Shown: positions 7,167 to 14,490 of the stretch, one piece after another
Layout: each line of letters opens with the position of its first letter
Position numbering within the stretch: position 1 is the stretch's first letter
Assembly (NCBI GenBank): GCA_043763155.1
Contig: JAYULW010000018.1
Span: 1-16,151 of the forward strand
Length of the DNA: 16,151 nt
Direction of reading: 5' to 3'
DNA from: JANYBV01 sp043763155
GTDB lineage: Bacteria; Pseudomonadota; Alphaproteobacteria; Rickettsiales; SXRF01
Made by a program: the position numbers and the translations under genes
The notes under the pieces: generated by a model
Told to the model about the DNA's origin: nothing
The model's database searches: none
The model's input: the letters and a program-made list of their open reading frames with translations, nothing else

Positions 7167-8314
7167 TCTTTCAAATCTTCCCAGAATTCTTTCATGCGCG
7201 CAAAAAAGCTGTCCGATTCCGGGCTGGTGCCTTCGCAGGTTTTATCAAATTCCTTCAGCAGTTCGCGCTGCTTCTTGTTCAGCCGCACCGGCGTTTCCAC
7301 AATCGCGTGAATATACATGTCGCCGCGCGCGCTGGTGCGCAAAATGCTCATGCCCTTGCCGCGCAGGCGGAACTGGTGGCCGTTTTGCGTGCCTTCGGGA
7401 ATGGTCACCTTCACCCGGCTGCCGTCAATCGTGGGCACTTCAATCGCCCCGCCCAGTGCTGCCGTGGTCATTTTCAGCGGAATGCTGCAATGAATATCGT
7501 TGCCTTCGCGCTTAAACAGCTCGTGCGCCTGCACCGAGAGGAAAATATACAAATCCCCCGACTGCCCGCCACGCAGGCCAACTTCGCCTTCGCTGGTAAG
7601 GCGGATGCGCGTACCTTCTTCCACGCCCGCGGGCACATTCACCGCCAGCTTCTTTTCCTTGCGGGTACGGCCCGACCCTGCGCAAACGCGGCAGGGATCT
7701 TTAATCACCTTGCCCAAACCTTGGCAGGTGGGGCAGGTGCGCTCAACGGTGAAAAACCCTTGGCTGGAGCGCACGCGCCCCTGGCCTTGGCAACTGGAGC
7801 AGGTAATGGGCTTGGTGCCCTTTTCCCCGCCCGTGCCGGTGCAGGCATCACAGCTCACCGAGGTGGTGATCTTGATGGTTTCCTGCTTGCCCTTGAACGC
7901 TTCTTCCAGCGTAATGCTCATATTATAGCGCAAATCCGCGCCGCGCGTTGCGGCCTGTGCCTGGCTTTGCCCGCGCGCGCCGCGCTGGCCGCCCATACCG
8001 AATAAATCTTCAAAAATATCGGCAAAGCTGGAATTGAAATCAAACCCTGCGCCGCCACCGCCGCCGCTATTGCCCATGCCACCTTGCGTGAAGGCGTCAT
8101 GCCCGTAGCGGTCATAGGCAGCGCGCTTTTGCTCATCTTGCAGCACTTCGTAGGCGTTGCTGAGTTCTTTGAATTTTTCTTCAGCCTTCGCATCCCCCGG
8201 ATTTTTATCCGGATGGTATTGCATGGCAAGCTTGCGATACGCCTTCTTCAGCTCATCGCCGCCCACGCTGCGGCCAACGCCCAGCACATCGTAATAATCT
8301 TTCTTGCTGCTCAT
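7163..8314 (-). CDS. dnaJ: Co-chaperone DnaJ (type I Hsp40)
   Basis: The product has 383 residues. It has a J domain (1-75) with the HPD tripeptide at 34-36, which stimulates the ATPase of DnaK. A Gly/Phe-rich region spans about 77-110. The zinc-binding domain has all four CxxCxGxG repeats (Cys pairs at 155/158, 172/175, 194/197 and 208/211). A C-terminal substrate-binding and dimerisation region follows (VNVPAGVEEGTRIRL, GDLYIFLSV, VTIPEGTQNG). The start is ATG 8312-8314 with a modest AGAAG upstream. It lies 68 bases downstream of dnaK, across a hairpin terminator, so dnaJ is likely expressed by partial read-through at a lower level than dnaK. It overlaps dapB by four bases. Confidence 0.98.
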   Translation of the reverse strand: MSSKKDYYDVLGVGRSVGGDELKKAYRKLAMQYHPDKNPGDAKAEEKFKELSNAYEVLQDEQKRAAYDRYGHDAFTQGGMGNSGGGGGAGFDFNSSFADIFEDLFGMGGQRGARGQSQAQAATRGADLRYNMSITLEEAFKGKQETIKITTSVSCDACTGTGGEKGTKPITCSSCQGQGRVRSSQGFFTVERTCPTCQGLGKVIKDPCRVCAGSGRTRKEKKLAVNVPAGVEEGTRIRLTSEGEVGLRGGQSGDLYIFLSVQAHELFKREGNDIHCSIPLKMTTAALGGAIEVPTIDGSRVKVTIPEGTQNGHQFRLRGKGMSILRTSARGDMYIHAIVETPVRLNKKQRELLKEFDKTCEGTSPESDSFFARMKEFWEDLKE

Positions 8315-8330
8315 ACACTTCTCAAAACAA

Positions 8331-8362
8331 AAGCAGTAGCCACTGCGATATGGCTACTGCTT
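8331..8362 (-). terminator. Hairpin terminator/attenuator between dnaK and dnaJ
   Basis: There is a perfect 11-bp inverted repeat (AAGCAGTAGCC 8331-8341, GGCTACTGCTT 8352-8362) with a 10-base loop. On the minus strand it is followed by TTTTGTTTTGAG. It starts about 20 bases after the dnaK stop. Since dnaJ has no obvious promoter of its own in the 17 bases before its start, the hairpin probably acts as a partial terminator or 3'-end stabiliser that sets the dnaK:dnaJ ratio. Confidence 0.75.
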
Positions 8363-8382
8363 CATTGCGTTACAATCAAATT

Positions 8383-10317
8383 TTATTTTTTATTTTTCTG
8401 TTCGTCCACTTCTTCGTAGGTCGCGTCAACCACGTCGCCTTCGCCACCCGAAGCAGCGTCAGCCGGGGCTGCGTCGCCTTGGGGCGCGCCGGAAGCGGCC
8501 TTTTCCTGCTCAGCCTTGTACAGGGCTTCGCCCAGCTTCATCGAGGACTGGGTCAGGGTTTCCACGCCCTGCTCGATCACGGCCACGTCATTGCCGGTCA
8601 AAGCGTCCTTCAGGGACTGGATGTCCTTTTCGATGGTTGCCTTGTCCGCAGCCGGAATCTTGTCGCCATGTTCCTTCAGGTTCTTCTCCGCCGAGTGAAT
8701 CAGGCCGTCCGCCTGGTTCTTGACTTCAACCATGGCGCGGCGTTTTTTGTCTTCTTCCGCGTTGGCCTGGCCTTCCTTCACCATGCGCTCGATGTCTGCA
8801 TCGGAAAGACCGCCCGAAGCCTGAATACGGATCTGCTGTTCCTTGCTCGTGGCCTTGTCCTTGGCCGACACATTCACAATGCCGTTCGCATCAATATCGA
8901 ACGTCACTTCAATCTGCGGCATGCCGCGCGGTGCATTAGGAATGCCTACCAGGTCAAACTGGCCGAGCATCTTGTTGTCCGCAGCCATTTCGCGCTCGCC
9001 CTGGAACACGCGGATGGTAACAGCCGTCTGGTTGTCATCAGCCGTCGAGAAGGTCTGCGACTTCTTGGTCGGAATCGTCGTATTGCGGTCAATCAGGCGC
9101 GTAAACACACCGCCCAGCGTTTCGATGCCCAGCGAAAGCGGGGTCACGTCCAGCAGCAACACGTCCTTCACGTCGCCCTTCAGGACTGCGCCCTGAATGG
9201 CCGCGCCCATGGCAACCACTTCATCCGGGTTCACGCCCTTATGCGGTTCTTTACCAAAGAATGCCTTCACGGTTTCAACAACCTTCGGCATGCGGGTCAT
9301 GCCACCCACCATGATGATTTCATCAATGTCAGAAGCTTTCAAGCCAGCGTCCTTCAATGCCTGGCGGCAAGGCTCAATGGTCTTCTGGATCAAATCATCC
9401 ACCAGTGCTTCCAGCTTCGCGCGGGTCAGCTTGATGTTCAGATGCTTCGGGCCATTCTGGTCAGCGGTGATAAACGGCAGGTTCACATCGGTCTGCAAAG
9501 AGTTCGAAAGTTCGATCTTCGCCTTTTCCGCTGCTTCCTTCAGGCGCTGCAAAGCCAGCTTATCGCCGCGCAAATCAATGCCCTGGTCTTTCTTGAATTC
9601 ATCCGCAAGGAAATCAATGATGCGCGCATCAAAATCTTCACCGCCGAGGAACGTATCGCCGTTGGTGGATTTCACTTCAAACACGCCGTCGTCAATTTCC
9701 AGCACCGACACGTCGAACGTGCCGCCGCCAAGATCGTACACAGCAATCGTGCTGCCAACCTTCTTGTCTTTATCGAGGCCGTATGCCAGCGCCGCAGCGG
9801 TCGGTTCGTTAATGATACGCAGCACTTCAAGGCCTGCAATGCGGCCAGCGTCTTTCGTCGCCTGACGCTGTGCGTCATTGAAGTAAGCAGGAACGGTGAT
9901 AACCGCCTGCGTCACTTTTTCGCTCAGGTAAGCTTCCGCAACATCTTTCATCTTGCCGAGGATGAACGCGCTCACCTGGCTTGGGGAGTATTTTTCGCCG
10001 CGCACGTCAACCCATGCGTCGCCATTGTCACCCTTTACGATTTTGTAGGGAACAAGGCCCATGTCCTTTTTCACCATCTGGTCGTCGAAATTGCGGCCCA
10101 CAAGGCGCTTAATCGCAAACAGGGTGTTTTCCGGGTTGGTCACGGCCTGACGCTTGGCCGAATCGCCCACAAGGCGCTCGCCGCTTTCCGTCATGGCAAC
10201 GATGGAGGGAACCACGTTGCGCCCTTCGGGGCTGTGAATCACCTTTACCGTGCTGCCTTCCATGATGGATACGCAGCTATTGGTGGTGCCTAAATCAATA
10301 CCGATAATCTTGCTCAT
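8383..10317 (-). CDS. dnaK: Molecular chaperone DnaK (Hsp70)
   Basis: The product has 644 residues and is a full-length Hsp70. It starts MSKIIGIDLGTTNSCVSI, the phosphate-1 motif of the nucleotide-binding domain. It contains the family signatures VYDLGGGTFDVSVLEI and IIMVGGMTRMPKV, the linker and substrate-binding start VLLLDVTPLSLGIETLGG, and a helical lid. The end GDVVDATYEEVDEQKNKK resembles the usual EEVxD-type tail. The open frame continues 30 codons upstream to an ATG at 10407. I chose ATG 10315-10317 because homologues begin there and AGGAG lies just before it. Transcription probably starts from the RpoH-like promoter at 10432-10459, giving a leader of about 110 nucleotides. DnaK folds and refolds cytosolic proteins with DnaJ and GrpE; grpE and hrcA are not in this window. 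Confidence 0.99.
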   Translation of the reverse strand: MSKIIGIDLGTTNSCVSIMEGSTVKVIHSPEGRNVVPSIVAMTESGERLVGDSAKRQAVTNPENTLFAIKRLVGRNFDDQMVKKDMGLVPYKIVKGDNGDAWVDVRGEKYSPSQVSAFILGKMKDVAEAYLSEKVTQAVITVPAYFNDAQRQATKDAGRIAGLEVLRIINEPTAAALAYGLDKDKKVGSTIAVYDLGGGTFDVSVLEIDDGVFEVKSTNGDTFLGGEDFDARIIDFLADEFKKDQGIDLRGDKLALQRLKEAAEKAKIELSNSLQTDVNLPFITADQNGPKHLNIKLTRAKLEALVDDLIQKTIEPCRQALKDAGLKASDIDEIIMVGGMTRMPKVVETVKAFFGKEPHKGVNPDEVVAMGAAIQGAVLKGDVKDVLLLDVTPLSLGIETLGGVFTRLIDRNTTIPTKKSQTFSTADDNQTAVTIRVFQGEREMAADNKMLGQFDLVGIPNAPRGMPQIEVTFDIDANGIVNVSAKDKATSKEQQIRIQASGGLSDADIERMVKEGQANAEEDKKRRAMVEVKNQADGLIHSAEKNLKEHGDKIPAADKATIEKDIQSLKDALTGNDVAVIEQGVETLTQSSMKLGEALYKAEQEKAASGAPQGDAAPADAASGGEGDVVDATYEEVDEQKNKK

Positions 10318-10357
10318 AGTCTTTGCTCCTAAAAATTCAAATATTTCAATGTTTCTG

Positions 10358-10394
10358 CGGGCTGGGGGCTTAAAATCCGCTACGTCCCGGCCCG
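10358..10394 (-). promoter_or_regulatory. GC-rich hairpin in the dnaK leader
   Basis: CGGGC (10358-10362) pairs with GCCCG (10390-10394), and GGG/CCC runs inside the arms can extend the stem after a small internal loop. It lies within the predicted dnaK leader, about 40 bases upstream of the start codon, and does not cover the AGGAG ribosome site directly. It could influence message stability or heat-dependent translation, but that is inference. Confidence 0.3.
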
Positions 10395-10431
10395 GCAGGC
10401 GTGTCATACGTTTTTTGCAATGATAGGAGAG

Positions 10432-10459
10432 ATATAAGTGCTTCTAATCACTTCGCAAC
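10432..10459 (-). promoter_or_regulatory. Heat-shock (RpoH/sigma-32-type) promoter of dnaK
   Basis: On the minus strand, GTTG (10456-10459) is followed by exactly 17 bases and CTTATAT (10432-10438). The alphaproteobacterial RpoH pattern is about CTTG-N17/18-CYTATNT, so one base of the -35 differs and the -10 is a match. The position, about 115 bases before the dnaK start, fits. No CIRCE element (TTAGCACTC/GAGTGCTAA) is present in this region. Confidence 0.65.
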
Positions 10460-10603
10460 CCCTTGATGCATTTTTTTTGGAGAAATAATCAAAAAAGTTA
10501 ATTTAAGGGCAATATCAAAGTTATCCACTGCCCACTGATAGGCCTGTCCCCTACCGAACTAATGAAGAAGGCGACGGAAACTCTGCACAAAAAACCGTTT
10601 TTG

Positions 10604-10618
10604 TTAACCAATCCTTAA
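10604..10618 (+). promoter_or_regulatory. CtrA-like site TTAA-N7-TTAA
   Basis: TTAA-CCAATCC-TTAA matches the full alphaproteobacterial CtrA recognition pattern (TTAA-N7-TTAA, here with the frequent TTAACC start). It lies about 50-65 bases upstream of the small gene at 10669, where it could overlap a promoter. More TTAA half-sites follow (10622-10637). The region is A/T-rich, so chance matches are possible; binding by CtrA is inference. Confidence 0.45.
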
Positions 10619-10668
10619 TAATTAACACTTATTAATACCCACCCAATAAAGCGAGTAGGATGTTAATA

Positions 10669-10962
10669 ATGAAAATCGAAAATATTAATTTTATAGAAGC
10701 CGCCCGTAATGTGCTTCACGCCGCCGGATATTTCGTGGACCGCCTCTGGCACGTCAACGACATCCACTTCATTTGCGAACAGCTGGAGATGGAAAAATTA
10801 GCGCCCGACGAGGTGGAACAAATCTTCGCCATTGCCTCCGAGCAGTTCGACGGCGAAACCGGCATCTCATGGCCGCAGCTCGAAAAAGCCCTGCACATCT
10901 TCCAGCAGCGCAAAAAAGCCGTGCAGCAGCTCTGCCCCGTCAAAACCACGGCCCAGTGGTAG
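10669..10962 (+). CDS. Small hypothetical protein (97 residues)
   Basis: I chose the ATG at 10669 over the one at 10660 because GTAGGA (10655-10660) sits at the right distance from it and overlaps the first one. The product begins MKIENINFIEAARNVLHAAG and has no membrane segment, signal peptide or cysteine motif beyond two scattered Cys. Predicted content is mostly helix; FDGETGISWPQLEKAL resembles half of an EF-hand, but the loop residues do not fit the calcium pattern. I do not recognise a family. The gene is alone, behind a CtrA-like site and in front of a strong terminator, divergent from dnaK. Clean start and stop signals and good codon use support it being real. Confidence 0.7.
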   Translation: MKIENINFIEAARNVLHAAGYFVDRLWHVNDIHFICEQLEMEKLAPDEVEQIFAIASEQFDGETGISWPQLEKALHIFQQRKKAVQQLCPVKTTAQW

Positions 10963-10983
10963 GTCCCCCAGCGTTTGCGCAAT

Positions 10984-11012
10984 AAAAAAGGCGGGCCGAA
11001 GCCCGCCTTTTT
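10984..11012. terminator. Bidirectional intrinsic terminator
   Basis: A perfect 7-bp GC stem (GGCGGGC 10990-10996, GCCCGCC 11001-11007) has a CGAA tetraloop, flanked by A6 on the left and T5 on the right. It therefore works in both directions: it ends the small plus-strand gene and the minus-strand rpmE gene, whose stop is 20 bases away. Confidence 0.93.
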
Positions 11013-11032
11013 CGTATCTATCGCAAACAAGA

Positions 11033-11320
11033 TTATTTCTTGTCGGCCTTTTTCTTTTCTTCCGTCGTTGCGGTCGCTGCTGCGGCTTCGGCAGGTGCCT
11101 TGGACGACACGGCAAAATGCTTGAACTTGTTTTCGAACTTTTCGAGCTGGCCGGTCTTGCGCAGGTTTACGCCGCCAACCCATGCCGGGTGCGTCTTCGG
11201 ATCAACGTCGAGCTGCATAACGTCGCCTTCTTTGCCCCAGGTCGAGCGGGTCGTGTATTTCGTGCCATCCGTCATCGCAACGGTAATGGTGTGGTAATCA
11301 GGGTGAATGCCTTGCTTCAT
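11033..11320 (-). CDS. rpmE: 50S ribosomal protein L31
   Basis: The product has 95 residues. It starts MKQGIHPDYHTITVAMTDG, with TTRSTWGKEGD and the family signature DPKTHPAWVGG. It lacks the CxxC zinc ligands of the E. coli type, as is usual in alphaproteobacteria. The open frame extends 16 codons upstream, but MKQGIHPDYH at 11318-11320 is where homologues start, and GGAG lies upstream. After the L31 core there is a longer tail of about 25 residues rich in Ala, Glu and Lys (AEAAAATATTEEKKKADKK), more than the minimal protein needs. L31 is a peripheral large-subunit protein that bridges to the small subunit. It is monocistronic and ends at the shared bidirectional terminator. Confidence 0.96.
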   Translation of the reverse strand: MKQGIHPDYHTITVAMTDGTKYTTRSTWGKEGDVMQLDVDPKTHPAWVGGVNLRKTGQLEKFENKFKHFAVSSKAPAEAAAATATTEEKKKADKK

Positions 11321-11506
11321 AATAAATCTCCATTCTAGGGGCGTATCTTCTAAAGCAATTATCCACATCAGGCAATCACAAACTTGCCAAATTCCTCCAT
11401 TCCCCTAAAAAACCTCTCAATAGGCTGTAAAATAAACATATATAACATCTTGCGCCACCCACCCGCAGCGATTATAAAACGTATCCGCCTGCTATGGGTG
11501 GCCGAT

Positions 11507-11582
11507 GGGGGGTTAGCTCAGTGGTTAGAGCAGGGCGCTCATAACGCCTTGGTCGTGGGTTCAAGTCCCTCACCCCCCACCA
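11507..11582 (+). tRNA. ileX: tRNA with anticodon CAU, probably tRNA-Ile2 (lysidine type)
   Basis: This is a complete 76-base cloverleaf. Acceptor GGGGGGT pairs with ACCCCCC, the D arm is GCTC/GAGC, and the anticodon stem GGGCG/CGCCT holds loop CTCATAA with anticodon CAT. The variable loop is TGGTC, the T arm is GTGGG/CCCTC with loop TTCAAGT, and an encoded CCA ends it. The D loop, CTCATAA loop and TTGGTC variable region closely resemble E. coli tRNA-Ile2, whose C34 becomes lysidine so that it reads AUA. A CAU elongator Met tRNA is the alternative. There is a T-T mismatch at 50-64 in the T stem. A T-run follows the CCA. The gene symbol follows E. coli naming and is tentative. Confidence 0.85.
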
Positions 11583-11731
11583 TTTTTTCCTGTGTCTGGA
11601 GATATTTAGCAGGAATACCCGCTGTGGCTGCGGTCTGCGGGAGACAAAGAGCCATATAGTCATCCAATTAAGGAGGCTAACCCATTTTTTTACTGTCATA
11701 ATACCTTAATTTAACTTGTGCTGGCTTAAGA

Positions 11732-11737
11732 TATAAT
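11732..11737 (+). promoter_or_regulatory. Candidate -10 box for the 737-residue orphan gene
   Basis: A perfect TATAAT lies 23 bases before the ATG at 11761, with a predicted start site about 17 bases from the codon. The possible -35 (TTTAAC, 16-base spacing) is poor. The stretch from the tRNA end to here (11583-11731) holds nothing else that I can support. Confidence 0.4.
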
Positions 11738-11760
11738 CTGATTAAAACTTAAGTAGCATT

Positions 11761-13974
11761 ATGGCCAAAGACCATTTCATCATTTCCGAAAAGTGTGCGC
11801 CCGAACAGCGAAAGCTATTTGAGGCAATTAATGCTGCGCTGGATAATCTTGGCATGACTGCAACCGAGTTTGACCGCGCTTACCGAATAGAGCTAATGCA
11901 GCAGTGCTCTACATTGCCCGGCACTGCCGATAGTGCGTACACACATGCAATGGGAGAAAATAATAAAATTATAAAACAAGCCGAACCATATAAAATGCTT
12001 ATGCGTTGGCAGGCGGATGCCAACCAAATTTTATTGGGACAAAATTTGGAGATAACATCCAAACTAGGAAACACTACTCTTGGCGAATTTACGGATATGA
12101 AAGGCCAAATCCAGGCCGCCGAACCCAGAATAATGAATGATGTGACATTGCTCTTAAACCAGGAAGTGGGACATTTTCAGGATATTGACGTGAGTCAGCT
12201 TAGCCCTGTGCAAATGGAAGCATTTAAAAGGTTTAATGCCGTAGCAACCTATTCAAACCAATCTTCCGGTCATGGCAGCGCAAATTTATTGCAAGAATAT
12301 GCTGATGGAAAACCCCTATTAAATGATAGGGGGGAATATCACGCTTGGACCGTTAAAGACGTTACTTTCGAAACGCTGGCGCTTGGCGGCCATATTCGAA
12401 ATGCTTTAGCAAGAGCAACTCTTCATGCGCCTGGAAAGCAGATAGGAGAACATTTAGCGCTTACCGATACGCAGGAATATGCGGATATTATTGATTGTGC
12501 CAATTATATGATGGGTCATAAAATCCCTCTTCTTGCTTCCAAACCTATCGCGCCTCCCGCTGCTGACATTTCTACCCCAGTTCTAACTAGTAACCGCCGC
12601 ACTGACCGGATTGAGGCAAGAAAACAACGTAAATTAGAAGCTAAAATACAGGTGCCGGCGCTGCCACCCACGCCTGTAAAACAGGAAGCGCCACCAAAAC
12701 GGGCCCCTGAAGTAGAAGACAAGCCAGCAGTATTCACTATAGCTCCTTTTACCTTTGGCGGAATCGCGCAAAGTTTGATTGACCGGGGAAATCCCGCACG
12801 AGCTTTACCTGGCAAATCGAATGAGCGCTCTGCAACATTGCGGCTGCAAGACGTAGTGCGTGAGGAAATTTTACCTGTTAAAGCCGCTTTGAATAAAAAT
12901 TTTGAGCCGCACAACACCCTTGGCAATGCTTTATTTGCGGACAAGAATTACGAGATTGTCCGGGTCGTTGATTACATTTCCACTGATGCACGTGTAATAT
13001 TGAACGATAAGGCAAAGCCCGGCGCGGCTGAAGCGATAAAGCAGGTGTTCTCGCTGGAACTTCAAGATACGCCCGAACACAACGTGAATAAGGATGGACA
13101 TAAGAAATTGGCAGCGGCATTAGCACTGTCACCAATTTTGATTGTAGCCGCGCTCGGAACAGGGCCAATGATTACGGAAATGAAGGGCATTCAGCAAAAG
13201 CTATTCCCTGAACGAAATAAAGACCGTCCTAATGATGTTACGAAAGCTAAGCTGCAAGCCCAGAAATTTGCTCTTGCCGCAAAAGCCCTGCAAGATATGG
13301 GCATTGACGTACCCCCTGCTTTAATGAAAAAAATCAACGAAGCACCTGCAGAGCATCAGGAAACACAGCCCAAGGATATGCTGAGCGCGGAGTTTCATAA
13401 AGCTCAAATGGAGCGGTGGCTTTCAGAATGCCGGCGCCGTTTAGGGCCCGCGAATGGCAGTCAAGAAAGTCCCTTGCAGTTTCGGTGCCAGTTACAGCTG
13501 GGGCAGGACATGGCAATCAATTACGAAGTATGCGATATGGAGGGGCACCACTGGCAGAAACTTCGCGTTCCTACTAACGCCCCATATATGGGAATAGCTG
13601 AAGATATTAAAAAAGCCGTACAAAGCCATGTGTTGCACTCGCCTGGAATCTACCCTTACCGCGAAATGCGGGCTGGTGTAACAGGCGTATATGGCCGCCG
13701 CACTGATGCAGCTTTCAATCCAGCAAGTATAGCTTCTGAAAAAGCAAAGGGTCAGTATAAGACTAGTCGCATTGTAAAAGCGTTCGATAAGGCAATTCAA
13801 CAGGCAATGGGGCAAGAACCCGAATGCGCAAATCTCGCTGGGCCAATGCCGGGAAGCGGTGGTGGCGGTCCAAGGCATGGTATCTTAGTAGCGCAGCGGC
13901 ACAATCTTCCTAACTCGGACTGGACTAGCCGTGTTGAATGGCCATCAGGCGGCATTTCACCAAAAATTAGTTAG
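11761..13974 (+). CDS. Large uncharacterised orphan protein (737 residues)
   Basis: I do not recognise a family. The N-terminal part (1-255) is helical and charged, with a QLSPVQMEAFKRFNA segment at about 146-160. Residues about 260-325 are a Pro/Lys-rich linker (SKPIAPPA, PALPPTPVKQEAPPKRAPEV). A second globular part follows (325-450). There is one moderately hydrophobic stretch (about 449-471, AAALALSPILIVAALGTGPMI), then a C-terminal part with scattered Cys and a Gly-rich GSGGGGP near 700. There is no signal peptide, nucleotide-binding loop or nuclease motif. Codon use is more A/T-rich than in the chaperone and kinase genes, and the gene stands alone directly after a tRNA gene, which suggests acquisition. 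The ATG is preceded only by a weak AAGTAG. Pro linkers and one hydrophobic patch recall the 4389-6200 pair, but overall similarity is not evident by eye. An effector, phage-derived or structural role is possible; none is shown. Confidence 0.75.
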   Translation: MAKDHFIISEKCAPEQRKLFEAINAALDNLGMTATEFDRAYRIELMQQCSTLPGTADSAYTHAMGENNKIIKQAEPYKMLMRWQADANQILLGQNLEITSKLGNTTLGEFTDMKGQIQAAEPRIMNDVTLLLNQEVGHFQDIDVSQLSPVQMEAFKRFNAVATYSNQSSGHGSANLLQEYADGKPLLNDRGEYHAWTVKDVTFETLALGGHIRNALARATLHAPGKQIGEHLALTDTQEYADIIDCANYMMGHKIPLLASKPIAPPAADISTPVLTSNRRTDRIEARKQRKLEAKIQVPALPPTPVKQEAPPKRAPEVEDKPAVFTIAPFTFGGIAQSLIDRGNPARALPGKSNERSATLRLQDVVREEILPVKAALNKNFEPHNTLGNALFADKNYEIVRVVDYISTDARVILNDKAKPGAAEAIKQVFSLELQDTPEHNVNKDGHKKLAAALALSPILIVAALGTGPMITEMKGIQQKLFPERNKDRPNDVTKAKLQAQKFALAAKALQDMGIDVPPALMKKINEAPAEHQETQPKDMLSAEFHKAQMERWLSECRRRLGPANGSQESPLQFRCQLQLGQDMAINYEVCDMEGHHWQKLRVPTNAPYMGIAEDIKKAVQSHVLHSPGIYPYREMRAGVTGVYGRRTDAAFNPASIASEKAKGQYKTSRIVKAFDKAIQQAMGQEPECANLAGPMPGSGGGGPRHGILVAQRHNLPNSDWTSRVEWPSGGISPKIS

Positions 13975-14490
13975 CATTCATAGCATCTCCACAGGGAGAG
14001 CAGGCTCATTTACCTCACGCTTTTGAAGCGTCTGCTGCTTTTGCGCAGAGTGTAGAATGTCCAAGCTATACACGGCAGGGTGATTGAATGTGTAATCTAT
14101 AAAATAGTTATTTATCATAAACGATAGTTTTTACCTGAGGAAAAATACCGATAGATCTAAATCTCATCAAAACTATTGTTGTGGTTACGCAAAAAACTAT
14201 TGTTGTGGTTACGCAAATAGATAGCCAATCTAGTACGCTCAATCACATAAGCTCAGATTAATTCCCTGTTACTAAGTTTTACCGTTTAGTCACGATAATA
14301 CCCAAAGTCGGCACTTTGCCTGGGATAGCCTGACACGAGTACTCCGTAGCCGCAATTAAAAGAGTGTCTTAGGCCCTTTTTTCCTTGTAAAATCCCTGTA
14401 GAACAGTGAATGGGTGGAGGGGCGTTCGCTATGGACTCCATGCAACACCATTCATAAACGTAAAACAACCTATGGATCCGGGACAATCAG
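13975..14490. other. Gene-poor AT-rich stretch with hairpins and repeats
   Basis: I see no convincing gene in these roughly 515 bases; a 66-codon minus-strand frame at 14286-14486 has no ribosome site and an odd composition. It holds two small hairpins just after the orphan gene (TCTCC-ACAG-GGAGA 13986-13999; ACGCTT-TTG-AAGCGT 14017-14031). Neither has a good T-tract, so terminator activity is doubtful. It also contains a 24-bp tandem duplication. It could be a decayed remnant or a regulatory spacer. Confidence 0.5.
14169..14216. repeat. Perfect 24-bp tandem duplication
   Basis: Two adjacent identical 24-base units (14169-14192 and 14193-14216), each beginning AAAACTATTG and containing TTGTGGTTACGC, sit in non-coding DNA. 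The same core in reverse (CGATAGTTTT, about 14122-14131) lies 40 bases upstream, so AAAACTATYG occurs three times in about 80 bases. Confidence 0.9.

Noticed and set aside
8350..10293. 647-codon plus-strand open frame opposite dnaK
   Set aside because: It is antisense to an unmistakable dnaK, rich in His/Arg/Phe, and has no ribosome site; a typical shadow of a GC-biased gene.
10820..10910. EF-hand-like segment in the 97-residue protein
   Set aside because: FDGETGISWPQLEKAL does not place acidic residues at loop positions 1, 3, 5 and 12, so calcium binding is not supported.
2343..11367. DnaA-box-like 9-mers (TTATGCACA 2343, TTATCCACT 10521, TTATCCACA 11359)
   Set aside because: They are kilobases apart and single; by chance about 0.5 exact match to TTATNCACA is expected in a window this size. 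There is no cluster, AT-rich unwinding element or origin gene nearby.
14158..14220. CRISPR-like direct repeats
   Set aside because: Only two units with no spacer between them, and no cas genes nearby.
14286..14486. 66-codon minus-strand frame in the gene-poor stretch
   Set aside because: No ribosome site, Cys-rich odd composition, and no recognisable protein features.
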